The notes under the pieces were generated by a model, which was given only the letters and a program-made list of their open reading frames with translations, did no database searches and had not been told where the DNA came from. The position numbers and the translations under genes are program-made. From positions 1-64,000 of the forward strand of contig JARIBW010000006.1 of NCBI GenBank assembly GCA_029264355.1: a stretch of DNA of 64,000 nucleotides, read 5' to 3'. Below, one piece after another: positions 52,833-60,499 of this stretch; within the stretch, counting starts at the first letter, position 1; each line of letters opens with the position of its first letter. The stretch comes from Collinsella sp. (lineage in GTDB: Bacteria; Actinomycetota; Coriobacteriia; Coriobacteriales; Coriobacteriaceae).

Positions 52833-53153
52833 ATGGAGTTCCTCAAGGTCTCGAGTAAATCCTCGCCCGCCTCGGTGGCGGGTGCCATAGCCGGTATGGT
52901 CAAAGACGGTGTCCCCGTCAACATGCAGTGCGTCGGAGCCGGCGCCGTCAACCAGGCCATCAAGGCGATGGCGATTGCCCGCGGGTTTCTGATTCCCACC
53001 GGGTTCGACATCTCCTGCGCCCCGGTTTTCTCGGACATCCTCATCAACGGCGAATCACGTACCGCCATACGCCTGTCCGTCTACGTGCACCACATTTCGT
53101 ACAACTCCGCTGATATCCCTGATTTTCCCACCGATTTTAAGCAGGTTTGCTAA
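52833..53153 (+). CDS. spoVS: Stage V sporulation protein S homologue
   Basis: 106 residues: EFLKVSSKSSPASVAGAIAGM, GAGAVNQAIKAMAIARGF and FDISCAPVF are the SpoVS/Alba-like core. The last 20 residues extend beyond the usual family length. ATG 52833 is eight bases after GGAG; an ATG at 52827 is too close. No sporulation genes are seen in the window, so a nucleic-acid-binding or regulatory role outside sporulation is likely. One base separates it from miaB. Confidence 0.9.
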   Translation: MEFLKVSSKSSPASVAGAIAGMVKDGVPVNMQCVGAGAVNQAIKAMAIARGFLIPTGFDISCAPVFSDILINGESRTAIRLSVYVHHISYNSADIPDFPTDFKQVC

Positions 53154-53154
53154 T

Positions 53155-54516
53155 ATGTCCAACCTTTCTATCCTTTCCGGGAAGACCTATTTCATTCGCA
53201 CGTTCGGATGCCAGATGAACCTGCATGATTCTGAGCGCGTGAGCGGTCTTTTGGATTCTTACGGCTGCCTGGTTGCATCCGATCCCGCCGATGCGGACAT
53301 TGTCGTCTTCATGACGTGCTGCGTACGCGAGGCTGCCGATACCCGCCTGTACGGCCAGTGCTCCTCTTGCAAGAGCCTCCCCGCCCCGCCCTCGGGCAGG
53401 CGAGTCGTCGCCGTCGGCGGCTGCATCGCCCAACGCGATGGCGAGGGTCTGCTTACCAATCTCGACAACGTCGACGTCATTTTCGGCACCCACTCCATCG
53501 CGCACGTCGCCGAGCTTCTATCCGATGCTTTTGCTGATGGGGACCATCATATCCGTGTCGAGGAAATCGATACCGGTGCGTCCACCGATATGCCCTGGCA
53601 TCGCGAGACCGCTTACCACGCGTGGGTGCCCATCATGACGGGATGCAACAACTTCTGCAGCTATTGCATCGTTCCATATGTGCGCGGACGTGAGAAGAGC
53701 CGTCCTATGGATGAGGTCGTCGACGAGGTGTCGGCCCTTGTCCGGCAGGGGGTTCGATCCGTCACGCTTCTCGGTCAAAACGTCAATTCCTATGGACGAG
53801 ACCGCGATCACGACCCGCGTTTCGCCGAGTTGCTCCGTCGTGTGGGTGACACCGGCATCGAGCGCATCTACTTCACCTCGTCCCATCCAAAGGACCTTCT
53901 TCCCGAGACGATCGATGCGATGGCCGAAGTTCCCGCCGTCATGCCGCAGTTGCACCTGGCGGTCCAGTCCGGTTCCTCACGCATCTTGAAGCTCATGAAT
54001 CGCAAGTACACGCGCGAGCAATATCTCGATCTGATCGAACGTGCGCGCGATCGCATTCCCAACATCGCCATCACCACGGATATCATCGTCGGTTTCCCCG
54101 GCGAGACGGAAGAGGACTTCGAGCAGACCGTATCCCTCGTCGATCAGGCGAAATTCGCACAGGCCTTCACGTTCATTTACTCAAAGCGCAAGGGAACGCC
54201 CGCGGCGGAGATCGACGATCCCACCCCCCGTGCAGTCATACAGGAGCGCTTCGATCGACTCGTGAAGCATGTCGAGCAGACGGCCTTCGACTTCAACCAG
54301 AGTTCGTTGGACACCACGGTCCCCATGCTCGTCGAGGGCACGTCCAAGAAGGACCCCAACGTCTTGCAGGGCAAGAGCCCGTGGAACCAAACTGTGCACT
54401 GTCCCGTACCCGCGGGCATCGACCCCGTGACGCTCGTCGGCAAGGTTATCGATGTCCATGTTGACACGGCGCGCACGTGGTATTTGTCGGGTTCGCCCGT
54501 AGGCGATGCTCGATGA
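53155..54516 (+). CDS. miaB: tRNA-2-methylthio-N6-dimethylallyladenosine synthase MiaB
   Basis: 453 residues. N-terminal cluster cysteines in TFGCQMNLHDSE, TCCVREAAD and GGCIAQRD; radical SAM cysteines in GCNNFCSYCIVPYVRG; C-terminal TRAM region. It methylthiolates i6A37 made by MiaA, encoded next with a 4-base overlap (ATGA). Paired paralogue RimO is at 45293. Confidence 0.96.
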   Translation: MSNLSILSGKTYFIRTFGCQMNLHDSERVSGLLDSYGCLVASDPADADIVVFMTCCVREAADTRLYGQCSSCKSLPAPPSGRRVVAVGGCIAQRDGEGLLTNLDNVDVIFGTHSIAHVAELLSDAFADGDHHIRVEEIDTGASTDMPWHRETAYHAWVPIMTGCNNFCSYCIVPYVRGREKSRPMDEVVDEVSALVRQGVRSVTLLGQNVNSYGRDRDHDPRFAELLRRVGDTGIERIYFTSSHPKDLLPETIDAMAEVPAVMPQLHLAVQSGSSRILKLMNRKYTREQYLDLIERARDRIPNIAITTDIIVGFPGETEEDFEQTVSLVDQAKFAQAFTFIYSKRKGTPAAEIDDPTPRAVIQERFDRLVKHVEQTAFDFNQSSLDTTVPMLVEGTSKKDPNVLQGKSPWNQTVHCPVPAGIDPVTLVGKVIDVHVDTARTWYLSGSPVGDAR

Positions 54517-55433
54517 CGCCCATCGTCGCGATAACAGGGCCCACCGCCGTCGGAAAGAGCTCCCTCGCCGATATGCTCGCCAAGCGATGGGGGAGTGAGG
54601 TTCTTTCCGCCGATGCCATGCAGGTCTATCGCGGGATGGACATCGGAACAGCCAAGACCCCCATCAAGGAACGTCTCGTTCCGTTGCGCCTTATCGATCT
54701 GGTGGACGTGTCCCAGCCGTATTCCGCGGCACAGTTCCAGGTGGATGCGCGCGGAGAGGTCGAGCGATTGAGGGGCTCGGGCAAGACGCCCGTTTTTTGC
54801 GGCGGTACCGGGCTCTATCTGCGCGCGGCCCTCGACGATATGCGCTTTCCCAAGGGCGAGGTCGACGATGGGCGGCGGGAGCGATACAACAAGCTCGCCG
54901 AGGAGCTCGGTCCACTGGGGATTCACGCCATGCTCGAGCAACGCGATGCCCGAAGCGCCGAGATCATCCATCCGAACAACGTCAAGCGTGTGGTACGCGC
55001 TCTTGAAATGTGCGATGAGGGTGTTTCCTACGCCGATCAGGCAGCCGGCTTCTCTCGTCACAAACCGTTTTACGAGCATGTGACCTATGTGCTCACCATG
55101 GATCGTGCGCGTCTGTACGGACGTATCGACAGGCGCGTCGACATCATGATGCGCGAGGGGCTGCTCGATGAGGTGAAAGAGCTGCTCGACAGTGGTGCGC
55201 GTGAAGCGCTTACCTCGATGCAGGCGATCGGCTATAAGGAACTCATCGCATACCTCGATGGCGAATGCTCCCTATCCGATGCGGTCGCTTTGATCAAGCA
55301 GCGTTCCCGCCGTTATGCGAAGCGTCAGATCAGCTGGTGCAGACGAGACGACCGGACGCGTTGGATCGACCTTGACCACATGGGAGTCGAAGACGCTCTT
55401 GATTTTATAGAGGGCGAGGTATCGCGAGGATGA
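54513..55433 (+). CDS. miaA: tRNA dimethylallyltransferase
   Basis: 306 residues; adds the dimethylallyl group to A37. P-loop GPTAVGKSSLA near residue 8, SADAMQVYRGMDIGTAK, and FCGGTGLYLRAALD. The ATG at 54513 overlaps the miaB stop. It overlaps hflX by 4 bases as well, so miaB-miaA-hflX is one translationally coupled unit. Confidence 0.96.
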   Translation: MTPIVAITGPTAVGKSSLADMLAKRWGSEVLSADAMQVYRGMDIGTAKTPIKERLVPLRLIDLVDVSQPYSAAQFQVDARGEVERLRGSGKTPVFCGGTGLYLRAALDDMRFPKGEVDDGRRERYNKLAEELGPLGIHAMLEQRDARSAEIIHPNNVKRVVRALEMCDEGVSYADQAAGFSRHKPFYEHVTYVLTMDRARLYGRIDRRVDIMMREGLLDEVKELLDSGAREALTSMQAIGYKELIAYLDGECSLSDAVALIKQRSRRYAKRQISWCRRDDRTRWIDLDHMGVEDALDFIEGEVSRG

Positions 55434-56719
55434 GTCGTTTCGAGCTCACGGACACCGCACCGACCCCAGAGCGCGCCATCCTCGTCGGAGTCGACTGGAG
55501 AAGCGAGGGCTGGCCCATCGACCGCTCTCTGGACGAGCTCGAACGGCTCGCCGAAACGGCGGGCGCAAGCACCGTCGCGCGCCTGACTCAGCGGCTCGAC
55601 AGGCCCGTGCCGAAATCCTATATCGGGTCGGGTAAAGTTGAGGAGCTCAAGGGTTTCGTTCAAAGACTCGATGTCGACGTCGTTATCTTCGACGATGACT
55701 TGAGCCCTTCGCAACAGTCCTATCTTGAACGCGCGCTCGGTGAGCCAACGAAGGTGATCGACCGCACTGCCCTCATCCTCGACATCTTCGGTTTGCATGC
55801 CCAAACGCGAGAGGGTCGTCTGCAGGTCCAGCTCGCTCAATTGCAGTATCTGCTACCGCGTCTGCGAGGCATGTGGAGCCATCTCGCAAAAGAGCAGACG
55901 CGCGGCGGCATCGGCAGCAGATTCGGCCAGGGCGAGAGCCAGCTTGAAATCGATCGACGCATGATCCGCAATCGTATCGCCCAGTTGAGACGAGAGCTTC
56001 GCGAGGTTGAAAAGCGCCGCGACGTCCAATCGAAGAGGCGCCATGGGTCGCAGACATTTCGCATTGCGCTCGCCGGCTATACGAATGCCGGAAAGTCCTC
56101 GCTGCTCAATTGCCTTTGCGGTCCCTCTGTGCTTGCGCAGGATAAGCTTTTTGCCACGCTTGATCCGACTACCCGCTCTCTCAGTCTTCCCGGCGGCAGA
56201 AACGTGACGATAACCGACACCGTCGGTTTCATTCAGAAACTACCACACAGCCTGATCGATGCTTTTAAATCGACGCTATCCGAAGTCAGGGACGCCGACC
56301 TCATCTTACGCGTGGTCGACATCTCCGACGGCGATCATCCACGTCACGTCCGTGCCGTCGAGCGCGTTCTCTCCGAAGTTGGTGCGGCCCGGCAACCAGC
56401 TGTCACCGTTTACAACAAAATCGACCGACTGGATCCCTCTGAGGTCGAATCGTTGAGGCGCAGGGAGCCTGACGCGATCTTCTTTTCCGCCGTAAGTGGA
56501 GAGGGAAAGGAAGATCTGCTTAACCGGATGATCCATGAGGCATCGGCGTGCGACGCACCGATTTCATGCGAGATCCCCTATCGAGAGGGTTTGCTGCTTT
56601 CATCCATCAGGGCACAGGGCAACATACTCTCCGAGGAATACCTCGAAGATCGAATCAGGCTCGTATGCAAAGTGCCGCGCCATATCGCCGCGCGCGTTGA
56701 GCCGTATGTGACGGAGTGA
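55430..56719 (+). CDS. hflX: GTPase HflX
   Basis: 429 residues, a ribosome-associated GTPase. N-terminal HflX domain (SYIGSGKVEELK; RALVDRTALILDIF-like segment), glycine motif RGGIGSRFGQGESQLE, G domain with GYTNAGKSSLLN, DTVGFIQKLP and NKID. Often follows miaA, as here. It is convergent with lexA, 28 bases apart, with no obvious terminator between them. Confidence 0.94.
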   Translation: MSRFELTDTAPTPERAILVGVDWRSEGWPIDRSLDELERLAETAGASTVARLTQRLDRPVPKSYIGSGKVEELKGFVQRLDVDVVIFDDDLSPSQQSYLERALGEPTKVIDRTALILDIFGLHAQTREGRLQVQLAQLQYLLPRLRGMWSHLAKEQTRGGIGSRFGQGESQLEIDRRMIRNRIAQLRRELREVEKRRDVQSKRRHGSQTFRIALAGYTNAGKSSLLNCLCGPSVLAQDKLFATLDPTTRSLSLPGGRNVTITDTVGFIQKLPHSLIDAFKSTLSEVRDADLILRVVDISDGDHPRHVRAVERVLSEVGAARQPAVTVYNKIDRLDPSEVESLRRREPDAIFFSAVSGEGKEDLLNRMIHEASACDAPISCEIPYREGLLLSSIRAQGNILSEEYLEDRIRLVCKVPRHIAARVEPYVTE

Positions 56720-56747
56720 GTCGACGTTCCGACCCCGGTCCCATGCT

Positions 56748-57386
56748 CTAGAAGCGGCGCATGAGGGCGACAACCTTGCCGAGTATCGACGGGTTGTCGG
56801 CATATATGGGCTCCATGGCGTCATTCTCGGGCTGGAGTCGAACGCGCCCACGCTCTTTATAAAACGTCTTGACGGTTGCAGACCCATCGATCATGGCGAC
56901 CACGATCTCACCGTTCATGGCGCTCTTCTGTTCGCGCACGATGATGTAATCGCCGTTGAAGATGCCGGCATTGATCATGGAGTCGCCATGCACCTCGAGG
57001 ACGAACGAGCTCGAATCTGTTGCGATCTCGGTGGGAACGGTGAATGAATCTTCGATATTCTGCTCGGCGAGGATGGGCATACCGGCTGCAACGCGGCCGA
57101 CCAAGGGCAGCTTGACCGTCCCTCGAGAGGGCGTGGTGGACGATTCTTCCGGTTTATACGATGACCCATCGGAATTAAATACCTCGAGCGCACGGGGCTT
57201 CGTCGCATCGCGACGAATCAAACCATGCTCCTCAAGAGCACTGAGATGGGCGTGTACGGTGGAAGGCGATGAAAGCCCGACGGCGGCCGCCATTTCGCGC
57301 ACGCTCGGAGGGTAGCCCTTCTCCTTTTGATAGGAGCGGATGAAATCGTAAATCTGTTGCTGGCGCTTGGTGATTTTACGGCTCAC
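56748..57386 (-). CDS. lexA: SOS repressor LexA
   Basis: 212 residues. Winged helix-turn-helix at residues 1-67 (PPSVREMAAAVGLSSPSTVHAH), Ala101-Gly102 self-cleavage site in RVAAGMP, catalytic Ser136 in GDSMINAG and Lys173 in ATVKTFY. All required residues are present. GTG start at 57386 with GAAGGGATC upstream; longer frames run through the operator region and are rejected. Divergent from the LysM gene with shared operators, so autoregulation is expected. Confidence 0.97.
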   Translation of the reverse strand: MSRKITKRQQQIYDFIRSYQKEKGYPPSVREMAAAVGLSSPSTVHAHLSALEEHGLIRRDATKPRALEVFNSDGSSYKPEESSTTPSRGTVKLPLVGRVAAGMPILAEQNIEDSFTVPTEIATDSSSFVLEVHGDSMINAGIFNGDYIIVREQKSAMNGEIVVAMIDGSATVKTFYKERGRVRLQPENDAMEPIYADNPSILGKVVALMRRF

Positions 57387-57403
57387 GGCAGATCCCTTCT
57401 CAT

Positions 57404-57417
57404 CAAACACTTGTTCG
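57404..57417. promoter_or_regulatory. LexA box 1
   Basis: Reads CGAACAAGTGTTTG on the minus strand, one base from CGAAC-N4-GTTCG. It lies in the lexA leader, 18 bases before the start codon, and upstream of the LysM-gene -35. Confidence 0.7.
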
Positions 57418-57425
57418 AATATTTC

Positions 57426-57453
57426 TTGACAGGAACAACTGTTCGAAGATAAT
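57426..57453 (+). promoter_or_regulatory. Promoter of the LysM (YneA-like) gene
   Basis: Perfect TTGACA (57426-57431), 16-bp spacer, GATAAT (57448-57453). LexA box 2 fills the spacer, as in the recA promoter. Confidence 0.75.
57432..57445. promoter_or_regulatory. LexA box 2
   Basis: GGAACAACTGTTCG, with a perfect GAAC-N4-GTTC core, located inside the spacer of the LysM-gene promoter. It starts exactly 28 bp after box 1. Confidence 0.85.
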
Positions 57454-57480
57454 AATACACGAACATCCGTTCTAAGAGAA
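57452..57480 (-). promoter_or_regulatory. Candidate lexA promoter
   Basis: On the minus strand: TTCTCT (57475-57480), 17-bp spacer, TATTAT (57452-57457). LexA box 3 lies inside the spacer. Its -10 overlaps the -10 of the divergent promoter by two bases. Confidence 0.55.
57460..57473. promoter_or_regulatory. LexA box 3
   Basis: CGAACATCCGTTCT, perfect GAAC-N4-GTTC core, located inside the lexA promoter spacer. It starts exactly 28 bp after box 2. Confidence 0.87.
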
Positions 57481-57543
57481 CGAGTTTTGTCCGAACGGCC
57501 GTATATATCTATATGCAGAGAACAGAGCCGAAAGGAGCACGCC

Positions 57544-58005
57544 ATGAAGAGTCAGGTCCGCGTTGTTGGAAATCTCGCCCTCGCCCCCATCGAGGAGCAT
57601 GCTTTTAGCGTTATCGACGGATCTGCCGCGCAGAAGATGGTCGTCCCTTCTCGCCCGCAACTGTTCGACACCGTCGCTTACCCCAATCGGACGGCGCTCG
57701 ATGGCATCAAAAGAGGGGATAGGCTGCTTTTCACCCTTGTGGCCGTTTTGGTGTCCGCCTGCGTCTTCGGAGGCATGTTCGCGGGCGCCGTTTCCCGCGA
57801 CTCCAGGATGGATGCACTCATGAGCGCCCCCTCCAGGGTCGTTGAGGTCGTTTCCGGCGACACGTTGTGGGACATCGCAACAGATAATCCCATTGAAGGT
57901 ATTACCGTTAACGAGACGGTCGACGTCATCAAAAAGGCCAACGACCTTGACTCGGGTCTGCTGGTTCCCGGAATGGAGCTCCGCGTCCCCATCACACCGA
58001 GGTAG
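57544..58005 (+). CDS. SOS-controlled LysM membrane protein, YneA-like
   Basis: 153 residues: a 60-residue cytoplasmic N-terminus, one transmembrane helix (about 61-83, LLFTLVAVLVSACVFGGMFAG), and an external LysM peptidoglycan-binding domain (about 99-149, VVSGDTLWDIA...LLVPGMELRVP). In Bacillus the gene divergent from lexA encodes YneA, a LysM protein that delays division under DNA damage. Position, regulation and architecture match; sequence identity outside LysM cannot be judged, and the cytoplasmic segment is much longer than in YneA. ATG 57544 follows AAAGGAGC. Division-inhibitor function is inference. Confidence 0.8.
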   Translation: MKSQVRVVGNLALAPIEEHAFSVIDGSAAQKMVVPSRPQLFDTVAYPNRTALDGIKRGDRLLFTLVAVLVSACVFGGMFAGAVSRDSRMDALMSAPSRVVEVVSGDTLWDIATDNPIEGITVNETVDVIKKANDLDSGLLVPGMELRVPITPR

Positions 58006-58026
58006 CGGGCCTCCGTAGAAACTCAT

Positions 58027-58057
58027 TTGCGATACACCCCTCATTGCATGGTATTCT
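58027..58057 (+). promoter_or_regulatory. Candidate promoter of nrdR
   Basis: TTGCGA (58027-58032), 19-bp spacer, TATTCT (58052-58057) preceded by TGG (extended -10). The start would be about 30 bases before the nrdR ATG. Consensus only. Confidence 0.36.
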
Positions 58058-58091
58058 TAGTAAGTTGTATCGATGGGAGGGGGATAGCGAT

Positions 58092-58535
58092 ATGCGTTGT
58101 CCAAGCTGCGGACATGATGACACGCGCGTCATTGATTCTCGAGCGCAGGATACGACCAATGCCATCAAGCGTCGTCGCGAATGCCGTTCTTGCGGACACC
58201 GCTTCACCACGTTCGAGCGATGCGAAGACCCCATAGAGGTCATAAAAAGGGATGGATCCGTTCAGTCTTTCGACCGCAACAAGCTGCTCGTCGGGCTGAT
58301 GCGCGCCACATCGAAACGCGACATCGATTTGCCAGAGCTCAACGCGCTCATCGACGACATCGAGCGCGAGCTGCGAGGCGGCACCCTGACTGCGATTCGC
58401 TCTCACGATATCGGCGACATGGTCCTGAAGAGGCTTGAGCGTATCGACAAGGTCGCCTATATCCGATTCGCATCGGTCTATCGTGACTTTCGAGATGTCG
58501 ATGAGTTTATTTCCGAACTTGATAAATTGAGGTAG
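58092..58535 (+). CDS. nrdR: Transcriptional repressor NrdR
   Basis: 147 residues; zinc ribbon MRCPSCGHDDTRVIDSR with CRSCGHRFTTFER, followed by an ATP-cone domain (VIKRDGSVQSFDRNKLLVGL). It represses ribonucleotide reductase genes when dATP is high. No reductase genes are in the window. ATG 58092 follows a GGGAGGGGG ribosome site. dut starts 2 bases after its stop, a nucleotide-pool pairing. Confidence 0.95.
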   Translation: MRCPSCGHDDTRVIDSRAQDTTNAIKRRRECRSCGHRFTTFERCEDPIEVIKRDGSVQSFDRNKLLVGLMRATSKRDIDLPELNALIDDIERELRGGTLTAIRSHDIGDMVLKRLERIDKVAYIRFASVYRDFRDVDEFISELDKLR

Positions 58536-58537
58536 CC

Positions 58538-58981
58538 ATGTCCGATCTTTCCGTTTCCATCAAGCGCCTCGACCCGAGTGTCGAGCTCCCCTCGTATGCA
58601 TACGAGGGGGACGCAGGTCTCGATTTGCGCGCCAATGCAGATATCGTCATCGAGCCTTACCGGCGCGTCCTCATCCCCACGGGTCTTGCGATCGCAATCC
58701 CCGATGGCTATGCGGGATTCGTCCAGCCCCGTAGCGGCATGGCTTTGAAGCAGGGGCTCTCCATCGCCAACACCCCCGGGCTCATCGACGCCCACTATCG
58801 CGGTGAACTGAAGGTGATCGCCGTGAATCTCGATGCCGAAAAGACCATTCGCATCGCGCGAGGCGAGCGGATCGCCCAGCTCGTCATCCAGCAGGTGCCC
58901 GTCGTGCACCTTGTAGAAGTCGACGAACTCGACGAGACGGACCGCGGTTGCGGCGGTTTCGGTTCGAGCGGTTCGAAATAA
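58538..58981 (+). CDS. dut: dUTP diphosphatase
   Basis: 147 residues, trimeric dUTPase. Conserved motifs: DAGLDLRA, PRSGMALKQGL, NTPGLIDAHYRGEL, RGERIAQLVI and the C-terminal RGCGGFGSSG, which closes over the active site. It removes dUTP and supplies dUMP. Next to nrdR. Confidence 0.96.
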   Translation: MSDLSVSIKRLDPSVELPSYAYEGDAGLDLRANADIVIEPYRRVLIPTGLAIAIPDGYAGFVQPRSGMALKQGLSIANTPGLIDAHYRGELKVIAVNLDAEKTIRIARGERIAQLVIQQVPVVHLVEVDELDETDRGCGGFGSSGSK

Positions 58982-59015
58982 ATCAGTCGGTCCTTGAGCA
59001 TAGGGGGATAACCAC

Positions 59016-60329
59016 ATGGACCAATTCTTCAAGTTGGGGGAGCGCAACTCTGACGTTGCGACCGAGCTTCGCGCCGGCCTGACGACGTTCTTGGCGATGG
59101 CCTACATCATCGTCGTCAACCCGCTCATCCTGTCCGCGGGCGGCGTTCCCATGACCGCTGCCGTCACCGCCACCTGCATCGGCGCCGGCATTATGACGAT
59201 CGCGATGGGCTTCATCTCGAATCGTCCCTTGGCCTGCGCTTCGGGCATGGGCATCAACTCCATCGTCGCCTATACGCTCTGCGGTGCGATGGGGCTCGGC
59301 TGGCAGACCGCCATGGCCATCATCTTCGTCGAGGGAATCGCCATTCTCCTGCTTGTTCTCTGCGGCCTTCGAGAGGCCATCATGGATGCCATCCCCGTGT
59401 CGCTGCGCCATGGCATCTCCATCGGTCTCGGTCTTTTCATCGCCATGATCGGCCTTAAGGACGGCGGCATCATCGTCGCCAACGAAGCCACCATGGTCTC
59501 CCTTGGCAGCGTCACCGACCCCGTGTTCCTCGTCGGTCTCATCTCCATCGTGGCCACGGTCATCCTTTCGTCGATGAACGTCAAGGGCGCCCTTCTTTGG
59601 GGCATCGTCATCGCATCTGTTTTGGGCATTCCGCTGGGTGTCACCGCAGCTCCGTCCAGCATCGTGGCTCCGCTCGACTTTTCCACGTTCGGCGCACCGT
59701 TCATGGCCGACGCCGATGGCGTCATGGGTGTCGTCAAGGCTCTCACAACCCCCGCGCTTCTGCTCTTCGCCTTCTCTCTCATGATGAGCGACTTCTTTGA
59801 CACCATGGGGACCGCCATGGCCGTTGCAAAGCAGGGCGACTTCCTTACCGATGAGGGCAAGGTCGAGGATATCAAGCCCATACTCATCGTCGACTCCGTC
59901 GCCGCGGCGGCCGGCGGCGTGTTCGGTGCATCTTCGATCACCACGTTCGTCGAATCCGCTTCCGGCGCCGCAGACGGTGGCCGTTCCGGCCTCACCTCCA
60001 TCACTGCCGGCGTCTTGTTCCTGCTCGCCGCCTTCTTCTCTCCCTTGATCGGCTGCATCAGCTCCGCGGCGACCTGCGGTGCACTCGTCTACGTCGGCTT
60101 CCTCATGATGAGCGAGGTCACCGAGATCGATTGGTCCGACATTCTCGAGGGATTCCCGACCTTCATGATCATCATCGGCATTCCGTTCACATACTCCATC
60201 TCCAACGGCATCGGCCTCGGCTTTATCGCGTATGTGCTCGTCGCCTCCGTCACCGGCAACATGAAGAAGGTCCACCCGCTCATGTGGGTTGCGACTGCCG
60301 CTTTCCTGGCTTATTTCCTGCTTCTCTAA
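59016..60329 (+). CDS. Purine permease, AzgA subfamily of NCS2
   Basis: 437 residues with about 12 to 13 hydrophobic segments. Family signatures: AGLTTFLAMAYIIVVNPLIL near the N-terminus, CASGMGINSIVAYT, and SDFFDTMGTAMAVAKQGDF. AzgA members import adenine, guanine or hypoxanthine. GGGGG precedes the ATG. A bidirectional terminator separates it from the convergent glycosyltransferase gene. Confidence 0.9.
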   Translation: MDQFFKLGERNSDVATELRAGLTTFLAMAYIIVVNPLILSAGGVPMTAAVTATCIGAGIMTIAMGFISNRPLACASGMGINSIVAYTLCGAMGLGWQTAMAIIFVEGIAILLLVLCGLREAIMDAIPVSLRHGISIGLGLFIAMIGLKDGGIIVANEATMVSLGSVTDPVFLVGLISIVATVILSSMNVKGALLWGIVIASVLGIPLGVTAAPSSIVAPLDFSTFGAPFMADADGVMGVVKALTTPALLLFAFSLMMSDFFDTMGTAMAVAKQGDFLTDEGKVEDIKPILIVDSVAAAAGGVFGASSITTFVESASGAADGGRSGLTSITAGVLFLLAAFFSPLIGCISSAATCGALVYVGFLMMSEVTEIDWSDILEGFPTFMIIIGIPFTYSISNGIGLGFIAYVLVASVTGNMKKVHPLMWVATAAFLAYFLLL

Positions 60330-60365
60330 CTCCGATCTCAGACATACGAGATGAGATGTCAAATC

Positions 60366-60408
60366 AAGGACCCCCGACGAGATCATGCTCGTCGGGGGTC
60401 CTTATTGG
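60366..60408. terminator. Bidirectional terminator between the permease and glycosyltransferase genes
   Basis: Perfect 14-bp stem GGACCCCCGACGAG (60368-60381) with CTCGTCGGGGGTCC (60388-60401), 6-base loop. Flanked by AA on the left and TTATT on the right, with TTGATTT read on the minus strand, so it can serve both convergent genes. Confidence 0.88.
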
Positions 60409-60499
60409 AACCAAAGGGTGCGGTTTTGCCGATGCGGCGCTGAGTTTTCGAACCGCATTCGTCGCATTCGTCGATAAAGCTGCAGATAAGGACAGGTCG

